NCBI GenBank assembly: GCA_023441105.1
Contig: JAEZQX010000075.1
Span: 1-11,152 of the forward strand
Length of the DNA stretch: 11,152 nucleotides
Direction of reading: 5' to 3'
Source of the DNA: Pseudomonadota bacterium
Lineage (GTDB): Bacteria; Pseudomonadota; Gammaproteobacteria; Burkholderiales; Burkholderiaceae
The notes below the pieces were generated by a model that had not been told where the DNA came from, did not search any database, and saw only the letters and a program-made list of their open reading frames with translations. Position 1 is the stretch's first letter. Each line of letters starts with the position of its first letter. The translations under genes were made by a program, and so were the position numbers. Positions 1 through 7,156 of the stretch are shown piece after piece.

Positions 1-1458
1 GGCGCCGGCAGGAGCGCCGGCGCTGCCGGACTGCGCAGCGGACGAATCGGTGCTGGCGCGGCTGGCTGCATCGGCGGCGGCGCGGGCAGCGTTGGCAGCG
101 TTCGCGGCGTTGGCGGCATTCGCGGCCGCAACGGAGCCGCTCACGGCGGCGCCCGAAGCACGCTGCTGGTCCAGCTGCGACTGCAGGTCCGACAGCGAGC
201 GGTTCTTCAGCTCCAGCATCTTCTGCAGGTCGGCGACGTTGCGCTCGAGCTCCGCCAGCCGGCTGTTCGCTTCGGTGAGCGCGGCGTCGCGAGCGATGCG
301 CGCCTCCGCATCCCGCGAGCCGAGCGCCCCCGGCTGGCTCGAGCCGGCGTCGGTGGACTTGGAGAGCTCGAGACGATCCGACTGCGCCCGGGCACCGGCC
401 TTGTCCTCGACCTGCGCCGTGACCGAGCCGCTCGCGGTGGTGCCGGAGCTGCCGCTGGCCACCGGGGTGGCCGCGCCGGCGAGGCGTTCCTTGTAGCTGC
501 GGAAATCCTGCGCCGCGACGCGCAGCTGGCGCTGTGCCGTGGCGGCGTCGACGCTGCCAATGGCCTCGGCATCCGGGATCGACAGCGTGCGACCTTGGCG
601 GATCAGGTTGGGGTTGTTGTCGATGAACGCCGAGCGGTTGGCCTGGTAGATGGCCACGATGGTCTGCTCGAGCGTCGCATTGGCCGGCTTGCGGGCCGCG
701 GCGATCTTGCCGAGGGTATCCCCGCGGCCGACCGTCACCGTGTCGGAGGTGGCGCCCGCCGGCCTGCCGGCCGCCCCGGCCTGGTCCAGGGTGCGGGTGC
801 CGCCGGCCGGCGCGGGTGCCGCCGGCTGTGCCTGGGCCTGGGCCTGGGCCTCACCCCGCTGGGCAACCGGGGCCGGTGCCCGCTGCGGCGGTGCTGCCGG
901 ACGCGCCGCCTCAGGAGTTTGCAGGGAGCGCGGCGTGGCACGGGCGCTGACCGCCGGCGCGACCGGCGCGCTGGTGGAGTTACCGCCCTCGACCGTCTGG
1001 CGCGAGGCGCGCAACTCGGGCGGATCGAGCAGGAAGGTGTATTCGCGTACGAACTTGCCGGACGCCCAGTTGAGCTCGACCATCAGGTCCACGAACGGCT
1101 CGTTGATGGGGCGGCTGGAGGTGACCCGGATATAGTGCCTGCCGTTGCGCTCCTGCACCGCCATGCGCAGGCCGGCGAGCGAGTTGTTGAACTGCAAGCC
1201 GGCGGCGCGGAAAGCGTCGGGCGATGCCAGGCGGGCGCTGAGGGTGGCAGCTTCCTCCGGCGAGACCGACGTGACCTCCACCTCGGCCTGCAGCGGCTGG
1301 CCAAGCGCCGAATTGACCGACAACCGCCCGAGGCCTGCCGCGCCGGCTGGCGCGGACCAGGCAGCAAGGGCGAAGGCGACGGCTGCGGCGAGGTGGACCG
1401 GGGAGAATTTCTCTGACGCGACCGCTGGCTTGTTCACGTTCTTGGGCTTGGAAGACAC
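1..1458 (-). CDS. fimV: FimV-family pilus assembly / polar hub protein, N-terminal part (partial)
   Basis: The reading frame runs off the left edge after 486 codons; the C-terminal, TPR-containing end expected of the family is outside. Residues 20-41 form a signal sequence ending about SAPAGAA. Next come the conserved FimV N-terminal domain starting GLGRLSVNSALGQPLQAEVEV (to about 150), a Pro/Ala/Gln linker (165-235), and a LysM peptidoglycan-binding domain (about 239-297, from VTVGRGDTLGKIAAA to GRTLSIPDA). A charged, probably coiled-coil segment lies at 383-433, and an Ala/Asn repeat at 444-465. In pseudomonads and neisserial relatives, FimV-type proteins help assemble the type IV pilus secretin and organise the cell pole. 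The GTG start is chosen for its AGAGGT ribosome-binding site 6 nt upstream; a further in-frame GTG at 1506 lacks one. asd ends 62 bp upstream. Confidence 0.93.
   Translation of the reverse strand, partial: MSSKPKNVNKPAVASEKFSPVHLAAAVAFALAAWSAPAGAAGLGRLSVNSALGQPLQAEVEVTSVSPEEAATLSARLASPDAFRAAGLQFNNSLAGLRMAVQERNGRHYIRVTSSRPINEPFVDLMVELNWASGKFVREYTFLLDPPELRASRQTVEGGNSTSAPVAPAVSARATPRSLQTPEAARPAAPPQRAPAPVAQRGEAQAQAQAQPAAPAPAGGTRTLDQAGAAGRPAGATSDTVTVGRGDTLGKIAAARKPANATLEQTIVAIYQANRSAFIDNNPNLIRQGRTLSIPDAEAIGSVDAATAQRQLRVAAQDFRSYKERLAGAATPVASGSSGTTASGSVTAQVEDKAGARAQSDRLELSKSTDAGSSQPGALGSRDAEARIARDAALTEANSRLAELERNVADLQKMLELKNRSLSDLQSQLDQQRASGAAVSGSVAAANAANAANAANAARAAADAASRASTDSSAAQSGSAGAPAGA
831..851. 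repeat. fimV: Hexanucleotide tandem repeat inside fimV
   Basis: CCTGGG is repeated three and a half times. On the coding strand it encodes alternating Gln-Ala in the Pro/Ala-rich linker before the LysM domain. Changes in copy number would alter linker length by two residues and keep the frame. Confidence 0.8.
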
Positions 1459-1464
1459 GAGTCC

Positions 1465-1470
1465 ACCTCT
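1465..1470 (-). promoter_or_regulatory. Ribosome-binding site of fimV
   Basis: AGAGGT (within AGAGGTGG) stands 6 nt before the GTG at 1458. It decides the start against the in-frame GTG at 1506, for which no such site is seen. Confidence 0.75.
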
Positions 1471-1504
1471 TACGGATGTCTTAACTTTGACTGTAACATC
1501 AGGC

Positions 1505-1520
1505 ACTTACGCGCGCAAGT
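1505..1520. repeat. Near-perfect 16-bp palindrome after asd
   Basis: ACTTACGCGCGCAAGT is self-complementary at all but one pair. It abuts the asd TAA stop and lies in the short, relatively AT-rich gap before fimV. It might be a small hairpin or a protein-binding site; function is unknown. Confidence 0.5.
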
Positions 1521-2699
1521 TTAAGCAATTGCGCCTTCGTGTTCCACCACTAACCTGAGCATCCGGCGCAGCGGTTCGGCTGCGCCCCAGAGCAACTGGT
1601 CGCCCACGGTGAAGGCGCTCAGGTACTCCGGACCCATGGCAAGCTTGCGCAGCCTGCCGATCGGGATCGTCATCGTGCCGGTCACCGCCGCCGGGGATAG
1701 CGCGGCGATGCTGGCCTCCTTGTTGTTCGGGATCACCTTCACCCAGTCGTTGCCGCCGGCGAGCAATTCCTCGATGCGCTCCAGACGCAGGTCCTTGCGC
1801 AGCTTGATGGTCAGGGCCTGGCTGTGACAACGCATCGCGCCCACCCGCACGCAGAGGCTTTCGACCGGAATGCGGCGGGCAGGCGTCCGCCCGAGCATCT
1901 TGTTGAGTTCGGCATCACCCTTCCATTCTTCACGGGACATGCCATTTCCCAAGTCTTTGTCGATCCACGGGATCAGGCTCCCGGCGAGCGGTACCCCGAA
2001 GTGGTCGGATGGAAACTGGGGACCGTTCATCGTGTTTGCCACGCGACGGTCGATCTCCAGGATCGGCGAATTCGGATCGGCCAGCAGGTCCGCCACCGAC
2101 CCGTGCAGGCGCCCCATCTGCCCGAGCAGCTCGCGCATGTGCTGGGCGCCGCCGCCGGACGCCGACTGGTAGGTCATGGCGGCGACCCATTCCACCAGAT
2201 CCTCGCGCAGCAGCCCGCCGATCGCCATCATCATCAGGCTCACCGTGCAGTTGCCGCCGATGAAGCTGCGGGTTCCCGCCCGCAGCGCCGCGTCGATGAC
2301 GTCGCGGTTGACCGGATCGAGGATGATGACCGTGTCGTCCTTCATCCGCAGCGCCGAGGCGGCATCGATCCAGTAGCCCGTCCAGCCGCCTTGGCGCAGG
2401 CGCGGATACAGCTCGTTGGTGTAGTCCCCGCCCTGGCAGGTGATGATCACTTCCATCTCCGCCAAGGCGGCGGCGTCGGCGGCGTCGCGCAGCGTCTTGT
2501 CGCCGAGCGGCGCCTTGCCGCCGGCATTGGAGGTGCTGAAGAAGACCGGATCGATCAGCTCGAAATCGCCTTCGGCGCGCATCCGCTCGAGCAGGACCGA
2601 GCCCACCATCCCGCGCCAGCCGACCAGGCCGACACGCAGGGGACGGCGAACGTTGCGCCCGGCGGCGGCCGGGCTGGAAGGACGTGCAGTGCTGTTCAT
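1521..2699 (-). CDS. asd: Aspartate-semialdehyde dehydrogenase
   Basis: Asd reduces beta-aspartyl phosphate to aspartate semialdehyde with NADPH, feeding lysine/diaminopimelate, threonine and methionine synthesis. The 392-residue sequence matches the E. coli-type enzyme: nucleotide-binding [18 protein letters not shown] (23-40), STSNAGG (55-61), the catalytic-cysteine segment [13 protein letters not shown] with Cys151, [17 protein letters not shown] (176-192), and RCHSQA with the likely catalytic His291. The N-terminus has about 20 extra residues (Ser/Pro/Ala/Arg-rich) before the first beta-strand compared with E. coli Asd. The ATG at 2699 has only a weak AAGAG upstream; no later ATG or GTG precedes the nucleotide-binding motif, so the extension appears real unless a CTG at residue 21 is used. 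It sits between leuB and fimV, the usual betaproteobacterial order. Confidence 0.98.
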   Translation of the reverse strand: MNSTARPSSPAAAGRNVRRPLRVGLVGWRGMVGSVLLERMRAEGDFELIDPVFFSTSNAGGKAPLGDKTLRDAADAAALAEMEVIITCQGGDYTNELYPRLRQGGWTGYWIDAASALRMKDDTVIILDPVNRDVIDAALRAGTRSFIGGNCTVSLMMMAIGGLLREDLVEWVAAMTYQSASGGGAQHMRELLGQMGRLHGSVADLLADPNSPILEIDRRVANTMNGPQFPSDHFGVPLAGSLIPWIDKDLGNGMSREEWKGDAELNKMLGRTPARRIPVESLCVRVGAMRCHSQALTIKLRKDLRLERIEELLAGGNDWVKVIPNNKEASIAALSPAAVTGTMTIPIGRLRKLAMGPEYLSAFTVGDQLLWGAAEPLRRMLRLVVEHEGAIA

Positions 2700-2703
2700 G
2701 ACG

Positions 2704-2732
2704 GTGCTCTTGATGCTTCCAGTGCTCTTGAT
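2704..2732. repeat. Two 11-bp direct repeats in the leuB-asd spacer
   Basis: GTGCTCTTGAT occurs at 2704-2714 and again at 2722-2732, an 18-bp period. On the minus strand this reads ATCAAGAGCAC twice, the second copy ending 4 nt before the asd ATG, so its AAGAG may serve as a weak ribosome-binding site. Confidence 0.7.
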
Positions 2733-2774
2733 CTTCAGGGTGCCCGCGCCGGGCTCAGGACGCGCGCGGCGCGC

Positions 2775-3842
2775 TCACAGGGCAGCCACCACCGCGTCGC
2801 CCATTTCGCTGCAGCTCAGCCGTTTCTCGCCTTCGCGGGCGATGTCGGCGGTCCGCAAGCCTTGGCTCAGCACGGTCCGGACCGCCCGCTCGACCCGCTC
2901 GGCGGCCTCCGGCTGCTCGAGCGAATAGCGCAGCAGCATCGCCAGCGACAGGATGGTCGCCAGCGGATTGGCTGCGCCGGTGCCGGCAATGTCCGGCGCC
3001 GAGCCGTGGATCGGCTCGTAGAGACCGAAACGCTCGGCGTTGAGGGAGGCGGACGGCAGCATGCCGATCGAGCCGGTCAGCATCGACGCCTCGTCGGAGA
3101 GGATATCGCCGAACATGTTGCCCGTCACGATGACGTCGAACTGCTTCGGATTGCGCACCAGCTGCATGGCCGCATTGTCCACGTACATGTGCGACAACTC
3201 CACGTCGCGGTAGTCCTGATGGACCTCGGTGACCACGTCGCGCCAGAGCTGGGTGGTTTCCAGGACGTTGGCCTTGTCGACCGAGCAGAGCCGGCGCTGG
3301 CGCTTGCGGGCGGCTTCGAAGCCCCAGCGCGCGATCCGGGCGATCTCGCCCTCGCTGTAGCGCATGGTGTCGAAGCCTTCGCGCTCGCCGCGCTCGTTGC
3401 GCTGGATGCCGCGCGGCTGGCCGAAGTAGATGTCGCCGGTCAGTTCGCGCAGGATCAGCAGGTCGAGGCCGGCCACCACCTCGGCGCGCAACGTCGAGGC
3501 ATGCGCCAGCTCGGGGTAGACGATGGCCGGGCGCAGGTTGGCGAACAGGTCGAAATGCTTGCGCAGCCGCAGCAGGCCCTGCTCCGGCCGCATTGCCCGC
3601 GGCAGGGTGTCGTAACGCGGGCCGCCGACCGCGCCGAACAGCACGGCCTGGGCCGATTCGCAGACCGCCAGCGTCTGCGGCGGCAGCGGGTCGCCGTGGG
3701 CGTCGTAGGCCGCGCCGCCGACCAGCGCCGATTCCAGCTCGATCTTCAGGCCGTGCCTGCCGAGCGCCTCCACGACCCGGACCGCCTGCGCGGTGATCTC
3801 GGGGCCGATGCCGTCGCCGGCCAATACTGCAATCTTCATCAT
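2775..3842 (-). CDS. leuB: 3-isopropylmalate dehydrogenase
   Basis: LeuB oxidatively decarboxylates 3-isopropylmalate with NAD+ to 2-oxoisocaproate, after the LeuCD step. The 355-residue protein begins [16 protein letters not shown] and shows [10 protein letters not shown] (69-78), [16 protein letters not shown] (90-105), [11 protein letters not shown] (131-141) and SVDKANVL (187-194). The isocitrate/isopropylmalate dehydrogenase signature with the metal-binding aspartates, [20 protein letters not shown], spans 242-261, and [15 protein letters not shown] (279-293) is the NAD-binding region. I placed the start at the first ATG of the ATGATG pair (3842); the second, at 3839, is equally possible and gives the common MKIAVL start. 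A TTG at 3851 would add three residues and is less likely. No strong Shine-Dalgarno sequence is visible for any of them. asd follows after 75 bp. Confidence 0.97.
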   Translation of the reverse strand: MMKIAVLAGDGIGPEITAQAVRVVEALGRHGLKIELESALVGGAAYDAHGDPLPPQTLAVCESAQAVLFGAVGGPRYDTLPRAMRPEQGLLRLRKHFDLFANLRPAIVYPELAHASTLRAEVVAGLDLLILRELTGDIYFGQPRGIQRNERGEREGFDTMRYSEGEIARIARWGFEAARKRQRRLCSVDKANVLETTQLWRDVVTEVHQDYRDVELSHMYVDNAAMQLVRNPKQFDVIVTGNMFGDILSDEASMLTGSIGMLPSASLNAERFGLYEPIHGSAPDIAGTGAANPLATILSLAMLLRYSLEQPEAAERVERAVRTVLSQGLRTADIAREGEKRLSCSEMGDAVVAAL

Positions 3843-4041
3843 GTCAGGCAATCCGCGTCATTGAAGTGTCGATCCGGCCGCCGGGGCCGCGAAAGGGATG
3901 CGCCGCACGGACGGCAGGCGGTGCCCGACGGCGGCCCGCGCCACCCCGGCATCGCCGCTCGGGCGAACATGGGCCGCCAAGGCCAGGTCGCCGCGCCCGT
4001 CGCCCTCAGGATTCGCCTTGACGCCGGCGCAGCTGGCCAGG

Positions 4042-4065
4042 CGGCCGGCCTGCCGCCGCCGGCCG
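4042..4065. repeat. GC-rich hairpin just after leuD
   Basis: CGGCCGG (4042-4048) and CCGGCCG (4059-4065) form a 7-bp stem with a 10-nt loop, starting 6 to 7 nt past the leuD TGA. There is no U-tract after it, so it may act as an mRNA-stability or partial termination structure, or be a chance feature of GC-rich DNA. Confidence 0.4.
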
Positions 4066-4071
4066 TCGGGC

Positions 4072-4716
4072 TCAGCGGGCTGCGAGCCAGGGTTCCGCGG
4101 CAAAGCGCCGCGCCTCGTAGGCGCGGATCGCATCCGCTTGCTGCAGCGTCAGTCCGATCTCGTCGAGGCCGTTGACCAGGCAGTGCTTGCGGAACGCGTC
4201 GATCTCGAAGTTGGCGATCAGCTCGCCATTGGGGCCCCTCACCGCCTGCTCGGGCAGGTCGATGGTCAGCTCGTAGCCGGGGAACGCGTTGATCTCGGCG
4301 AACAGCCGATCGACCTGCGTCTCGGTCAGCCTGATCGGCAGCAGCCCGTTCTTGAAGCAGTTGTTGAAGAAGATGTCGGCGAAGCTCGGGGCGATCACGC
4401 TCCGGAAGCCGTAGTCCTCGAGCGCCCAGGGCGCATGCTCGCGCGACGAGCCGCAGCCGAAGTTCTTGCGCGCCACCAGGACCGACGCGCCCTTGAAGCG
4501 GGGCTTGTTGAGCACGAAATCCGGGTTGAGCGGCCGCCGGCTGTTATCCATGCCCGGCTCGCCATGGTCCAGGTAGCGCCATTCGTCGAACAGGTTCGGG
4601 CCGAAGCCCGAGCGCTTGATCGACTTCAGGAACTGCTTCGGGATGATCGCGTCGGTATCGACGTTGGCCCGATCGAGCGGCACGACCAGCCCGCGATGGA
4701 CGGTAAACGCTTTCAT
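4072..4716 (-). CDS. leuD: 3-isopropylmalate dehydratase, small subunit
   Basis: This is the swivelling small subunit that pairs with LeuC. The 214 residues start [22 protein letters not shown] and include [10 protein letters not shown] (22-31), [16 protein letters not shown] (84-99), typical of the substrate-recognition loop, and [18 protein letters not shown] (110-127). Length is normal for proteobacterial LeuD. The start at 4716 is well supported: a perfect AGGAGG sits 5 nt upstream and the ATG overlaps the leuC TGA by 4 bp, so the two subunits are probably made in a coupled way. A longer open frame extends upstream to 5460 on this strand, but that portion is leuC read out of frame. A GC-rich hairpin follows 7 nt after the TGA, and leuB begins 229 bp further on. 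Confidence 0.98.
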   Translation of the reverse strand: MKAFTVHRGLVVPLDRANVDTDAIIPKQFLKSIKRSGFGPNLFDEWRYLDHGEPGMDNSRRPLNPDFVLNKPRFKGASVLVARKNFGCGSSREHAPWALEDYGFRSVIAPSFADIFFNNCFKNGLLPIRLTETQVDRLFAEINAFPGYELTIDLPEQAVRGPNGELIANFEIDAFRKHCLVNGLDEIGLTLQQADAIRAYEARRFAAEPWLAAR

Positions 4717-6125
4717 CCGAGCCTCCTCACATCGACGAAATGGCCGAACACCCCGGCGGCGGCGGCCATGGCAGGGCTGACCAGGTGGGTCCTGCCGCCG
4801 GCGCCCTGCCGGCCCTCGAAGTTGCGGTTCGAGGTCGAGGCGCAGCGCTCGCCCGGCTCGAGGCGGTCGGCGTTCATCGCCAGGCACATCGAGCAGCCTG
4901 GGTCGCGCCATTCGAAGCCGGCGTCGAGGAAGATCCGGTGCAGGCCCTCGGACTCGGCCTGGATCTTGATCAGCCCGGAGCCCGGCACGACCATCGCGAC
5001 CTTGACCGAGTCCGCCTTGCGGCGACCCTTGACGACGGCAGCCGCCTGGCGCAGGTCCTCGATCCGGGAGTTGGTGCAGGAACCGATGAACACCTTGTCG
5101 ATCGCGATCCGGTCGATCGGCGTGCCCGGCTCGAGCGCCATATACGCGAGCGCGCGCTCCATGCCCTCGCGACGCACGGCATCCTTTTCCTTGTCGGGAT
5201 CCGGCACCCGGTCCTCGATGGTGGCGACCATCTCCGGCGAGGTGCCCCAGCTGACGTAGGGCTTCAGCTCGCGCGCATCGATGCGCACCACCGAATCGAA
5301 CTTCGCACCGGGATCCGTCTTCAGCGTACGCCAGTAGGCGACCGCCTTGTCCCACAGCTCGCCCTTGGGCGCCATCGGCCGGCCTTCGAGGTAGCGGATG
5401 GTGACGTCGTCGACCGCGACCATGCCGCTGCGCGCCCCGGCCTCGATGGCCATGTTGCACACGGTCATGCGGGCTTCCATCGACAGCGCGCGGATGGTCG
5501 AGCCGGCGAACTCGATGGCGTGGCCGGTGCCGCCGGCGGTGCCGATGCGGCCGATGACCGCGAGCACCAGGTCCTTGGAGGTCACGCCCTTGGGCAGCGG
5601 GCCATCGACCTCGACCAGCATGTTCTTCTGCTTCTTGGCGACGATCGTCTGCGTGGCCAGCGCATGCTCGACCTCCGACGTGCCGATGCCGAAGGCGAGG
5701 CAGGCGAACGCGCCGTGGGTGCTGGTATGGGAATCGCCGCAGACCACCGTCATGCCGGGCAGCGTCGCGCCCTGCTCCGGACCGATCACATGCACGATGC
5801 CCTGGCGGCGGTCGTTGATGTCGAAGTAGGTGACGCCGAAGTCATGCGCATTGCGGTCCAGCGTCTCCACCTGCAGGCGGGAGATCGGATCTTCGATGCC
5901 GTGCGACCGGTCGGTGGTGGGCACGTTGTGATCCACCACCGCGAGGTTCGCATCGACGCGCCAGAGCTTGCGATGCGCCTGGCTCAGGCCTTCGAAGGCC
6001 TGCGGACTGGTCACCTCGTGCAGCAGGTGCCGGTCCACGTAGAGCAGGCAGGTGCCGTCCTCATCCTGGTGCACCACATGGGCGTCCCAGAGCTTGTCAT
6101 ACAGGGTGCGAAATTGTGTCGACAT
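4713..6125 (-). CDS. leuC: 3-isopropylmalate dehydratase, large subunit
   Basis: LeuC and LeuD form isopropylmalate isomerase, which interconverts 2- and 3-isopropylmalate in leucine biosynthesis. The 470-residue protein is an aconitase-superfamily large subunit. The [4Fe-4S] ligands are visible: Cys350 in [10 protein letters not shown], and Cys411 and Cys414 in [11 protein letters not shown]. Other family features are [14 protein letters not shown] (127-140), [16 protein letters not shown] (145-160) and [10 protein letters not shown] (432-441). The length is standard. The ATG at 6125 matches the usual [14 protein letters not shown] beginning, but no clear Shine-Dalgarno sequence precedes it; instead a CATAAT hexamer lies 8 bases upstream, raising the possibility of a leaderless message. 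The stop overlaps the leuD start as ATGA. No run of leucine codons that would mark a leader-peptide attenuator is seen in the 188 bp upstream. Confidence 0.98.
   Translation of the reverse strand: MSTQFRTLYDKLWDAHVVHQDEDGTCLLYVDRHLLHEVTSPQAFEGLSQAHRKLWRVDANLAVVDHNVPTTDRSHGIEDPISRLQVETLDRNAHDFGVTYFDINDRRQGIVHVIGPEQGATLPGMTVVCGDSHTSTHGAFACLAFGIGTSEVEHALATQTIVAKKQKNMLVEVDGPLPKGVTSKDLVLAVIGRIGTAGGTGHAIEFAGSTIRALSMEARMTVCNMAIEAGARSGMVAVDDVTIRYLEGRPMAPKGELWDKAVAYWRTLKTDPGAKFDSVVRIDARELKPYVSWGTSPEMVATIEDRVPDPDKEKDAVRREGMERALAYMALEPGTPIDRIAIDKVFIGSCTNSRIEDLRQAAAVVKGRRKADSVKVAMVVPGSGLIKIQAESEGLHRIFLDAGFEWRDPGCSMCLAMNADRLEPGERCASTSNRNFEGRQGAGGRTHLVSPAMAAAAGVFGHFVDVRRLG
4722..4727 (-). promoter_or_regulatory. 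Ribosome-binding site of leuD
   Basis: A perfect AGGAGG lies 5 nt before the leuD ATG and is located inside the last codons of leuC. It supports both the start choice and independent re-initiation at the leuC/leuD overlap. Confidence 0.85.
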
Positions 6126-6133
6126 GCGACAGG

Positions 6134-6139
6134 ATTATG
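6134..6139 (-). promoter_or_regulatory. leuC: Candidate -10 element immediately upstream of leuC
   Basis: CATAAT, one mismatch from TATAAT, ends 8 nt before the leuC ATG in an otherwise GC-rich gap. No good TTGACA-like -35 is visible at 17 bp. If used, transcription would start at or within a few bases of the ATG, giving a leaderless mRNA, consistent with the lack of a Shine-Dalgarno site. The call rests on one hexamer only. Confidence 0.3.
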
Positions 6140-6227
6140 CCACGGCGGCCCTCGATTACCCGGGGAATCCCTGCCGCAGGCACGCCGGCTGCTGGAAGGC
6201 CCCTTCGCCCTCCGCCGACCGGGCGCT

Positions 6228-6272
6228 CTCACCCGGTACCCGGTCCCGGCGGTCGGGCGTTTGCCGGGTGAG
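6228..6272. repeat. Inverted repeat in the M48 protease-leuC gap
   Basis: CTCACCCGG (6228-6236) and CCGGGTGAG (6264-6272) are perfect 9-bp complements separated by 27 bp that contain further CCGGG/CCCGG copies. The gap follows the M48 gene stop at 6314. It could be a transcript-end hairpin for the gltX-to-protease unit, but no run of T residues follows on the minus strand, so a classical intrinsic terminator is not supported. The remainder of the 188-bp gap shows no gene. Confidence 0.5.
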
Positions 6273-6313
6273 CGGCCCCCCGGCGAGCCCGAGCCGGATC
6301 GACGCCCGCCCCG

Positions 6314-7156
6314 CTAGCGCGCCTTCTCGTACAGCGGCAGCACCCGCGCCGAATAGTCGCGCAGGTCCGCGGTGCGGGTCTCGGCCGAGGGGTGGGTCGA
6401 CAGGAATTCCGGGCTGCCCTTGCCGCCGCTCGCCTTGCCCATCTTCTCCCACAGCGTGATCGCCGCCCGGGGATCGTAGCCGGCGCGCGCCGCCAGCTCG
6501 ACGCCGATCCGGTCGGCCTCGGTCTCGTGCAGGCGGCTGTGCCTGAGGCCGAAGGCGGCGTGGTAGGCCATCTGCGTCAGGTCCGCGCCCGTCTGCCCGC
6601 CCCCCAGAATCGCCGAGCCGACGCCGATCACCAGCCCGGTGGTGGCCTGCTCCGATGCCCGTTCCCGCGCATGCTCGCGCAGGGCATGGGCGATCTCGTG
6701 CCCCATGATGGCGGCGATCTCGTCGTCGGTCAGGTTGAGCTTGGTGATGATCCCGCTGTAGAACGCGATCTTGCCGCCCGGCATGCACCAGGCGTTGAGC
6801 TCGTCCGACTGGATGACGTTGACCTCCCACTTCCACTTCGGCGCGTCGGCGCGGAAGACCGCCGTCTGCGGGATGATCCGCTTGGCGATCGCCTGGACGC
6901 GCGCCGTCATCTTCGGATCGGCGTTGAGGTCGCCTTCCGATTTCTCCTTGGTGATCACCTCGGCATAGGCCTTGACGGCACCCGCCTGCAACTCCTCCTC
7001 GGACACCAGCGCCGACATCCGCTGCGTGCGGTCGATGCCGATGGCGCCGCCTTCGGTGGTCTTGACCGCGCTGCAGCCGGCCGCCAGGCCCGCCGCCACA
7101 CCAACGGCCAGCAGCCAGCCACGTCCTCTGCGCGCGACTTCGTTGAGCTTGTTCAT
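6314..7156 (-). CDS. M48-family zinc metalloprotease, lipoprotein (LoiP/YggG-like)
   Basis: The 280-residue product begins with a basic N-terminus, a hydrophobic stretch WLLAVGVAAGLAAGC and a lipobox LAAG before Cys28, so it is predicted to be a lipid-anchored envelope protein. The peptidase domain has the zinc-binding HEIAH at 153-157 in MGHEIAHALREH, and the third-ligand EXXXD motif within HETEADRIG (Glu211 to Asp215). Family members such as E. coli LoiP act in periplasmic quality control, but the substrate here is unknown. The ATG is preceded by GGGAG with an 8-nt gap and overlaps the stop of the transporter gene by 4 bp, indicating translational coupling. After the TAG stop there is a 188-bp gap to leuC with a possible hairpin. 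No trans-membrane segments beyond the signal are evident, except a weakly hydrophobic Gly-rich stretch around 172-187. Confidence 0.93.
   Translation of the reverse strand: MNKLNEVARRGRGWLLAVGVAAGLAAGCSAVKTTEGGAIGIDRTQRMSALVSEEELQAGAVKAYAEVITKEKSEGDLNADPKMTARVQAIAKRIIPQTAVFRADAPKWKWEVNVIQSDELNAWCMPGGKIAFYSGIITKLNLTDDEIAAIMGHEIAHALREHARERASEQATTGLVIGVGSAILGGGQTGADLTQMAYHAAFGLRHSRLHETEADRIGVELAARAGYDPRAAITLWEKMGKASGGKGSPEFLSTHPSAETRTADLRDYSARVLPLYEKAR

Noticed and set aside
1459..1520. A separate sigma70 promoter for fimV
   Set aside because: TTGCGC and a TACAGT-like hexamer occur at a plausible distance, but both match poorly; co-transcription with asd is at least as likely.
3858..4133. Minus-strand 91-codon frame across the leuD end and the leuD-leuB spacer
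   Set aside because: It starts inside leuD in another frame, ends before leuB without coupling, and has no recognisable feature.
1824..4175. Plus-strand open frame of 783 codons opposite asd, leuB and the end of leuD
   Set aside because: Antisense shadow of identified genes; no domain, signal or ribosome-binding site.
6126..6313. Leucine attenuator leader peptide upstream of leuC
   Set aside because: I looked for a short frame with clustered leucine codons and a terminator/antiterminator pair on the minus strand and saw neither.
4740..6317. Plus-strand open frame of 525 codons opposite leuC
   Set aside because: Antisense shadow of leuC; no recognisable motif.
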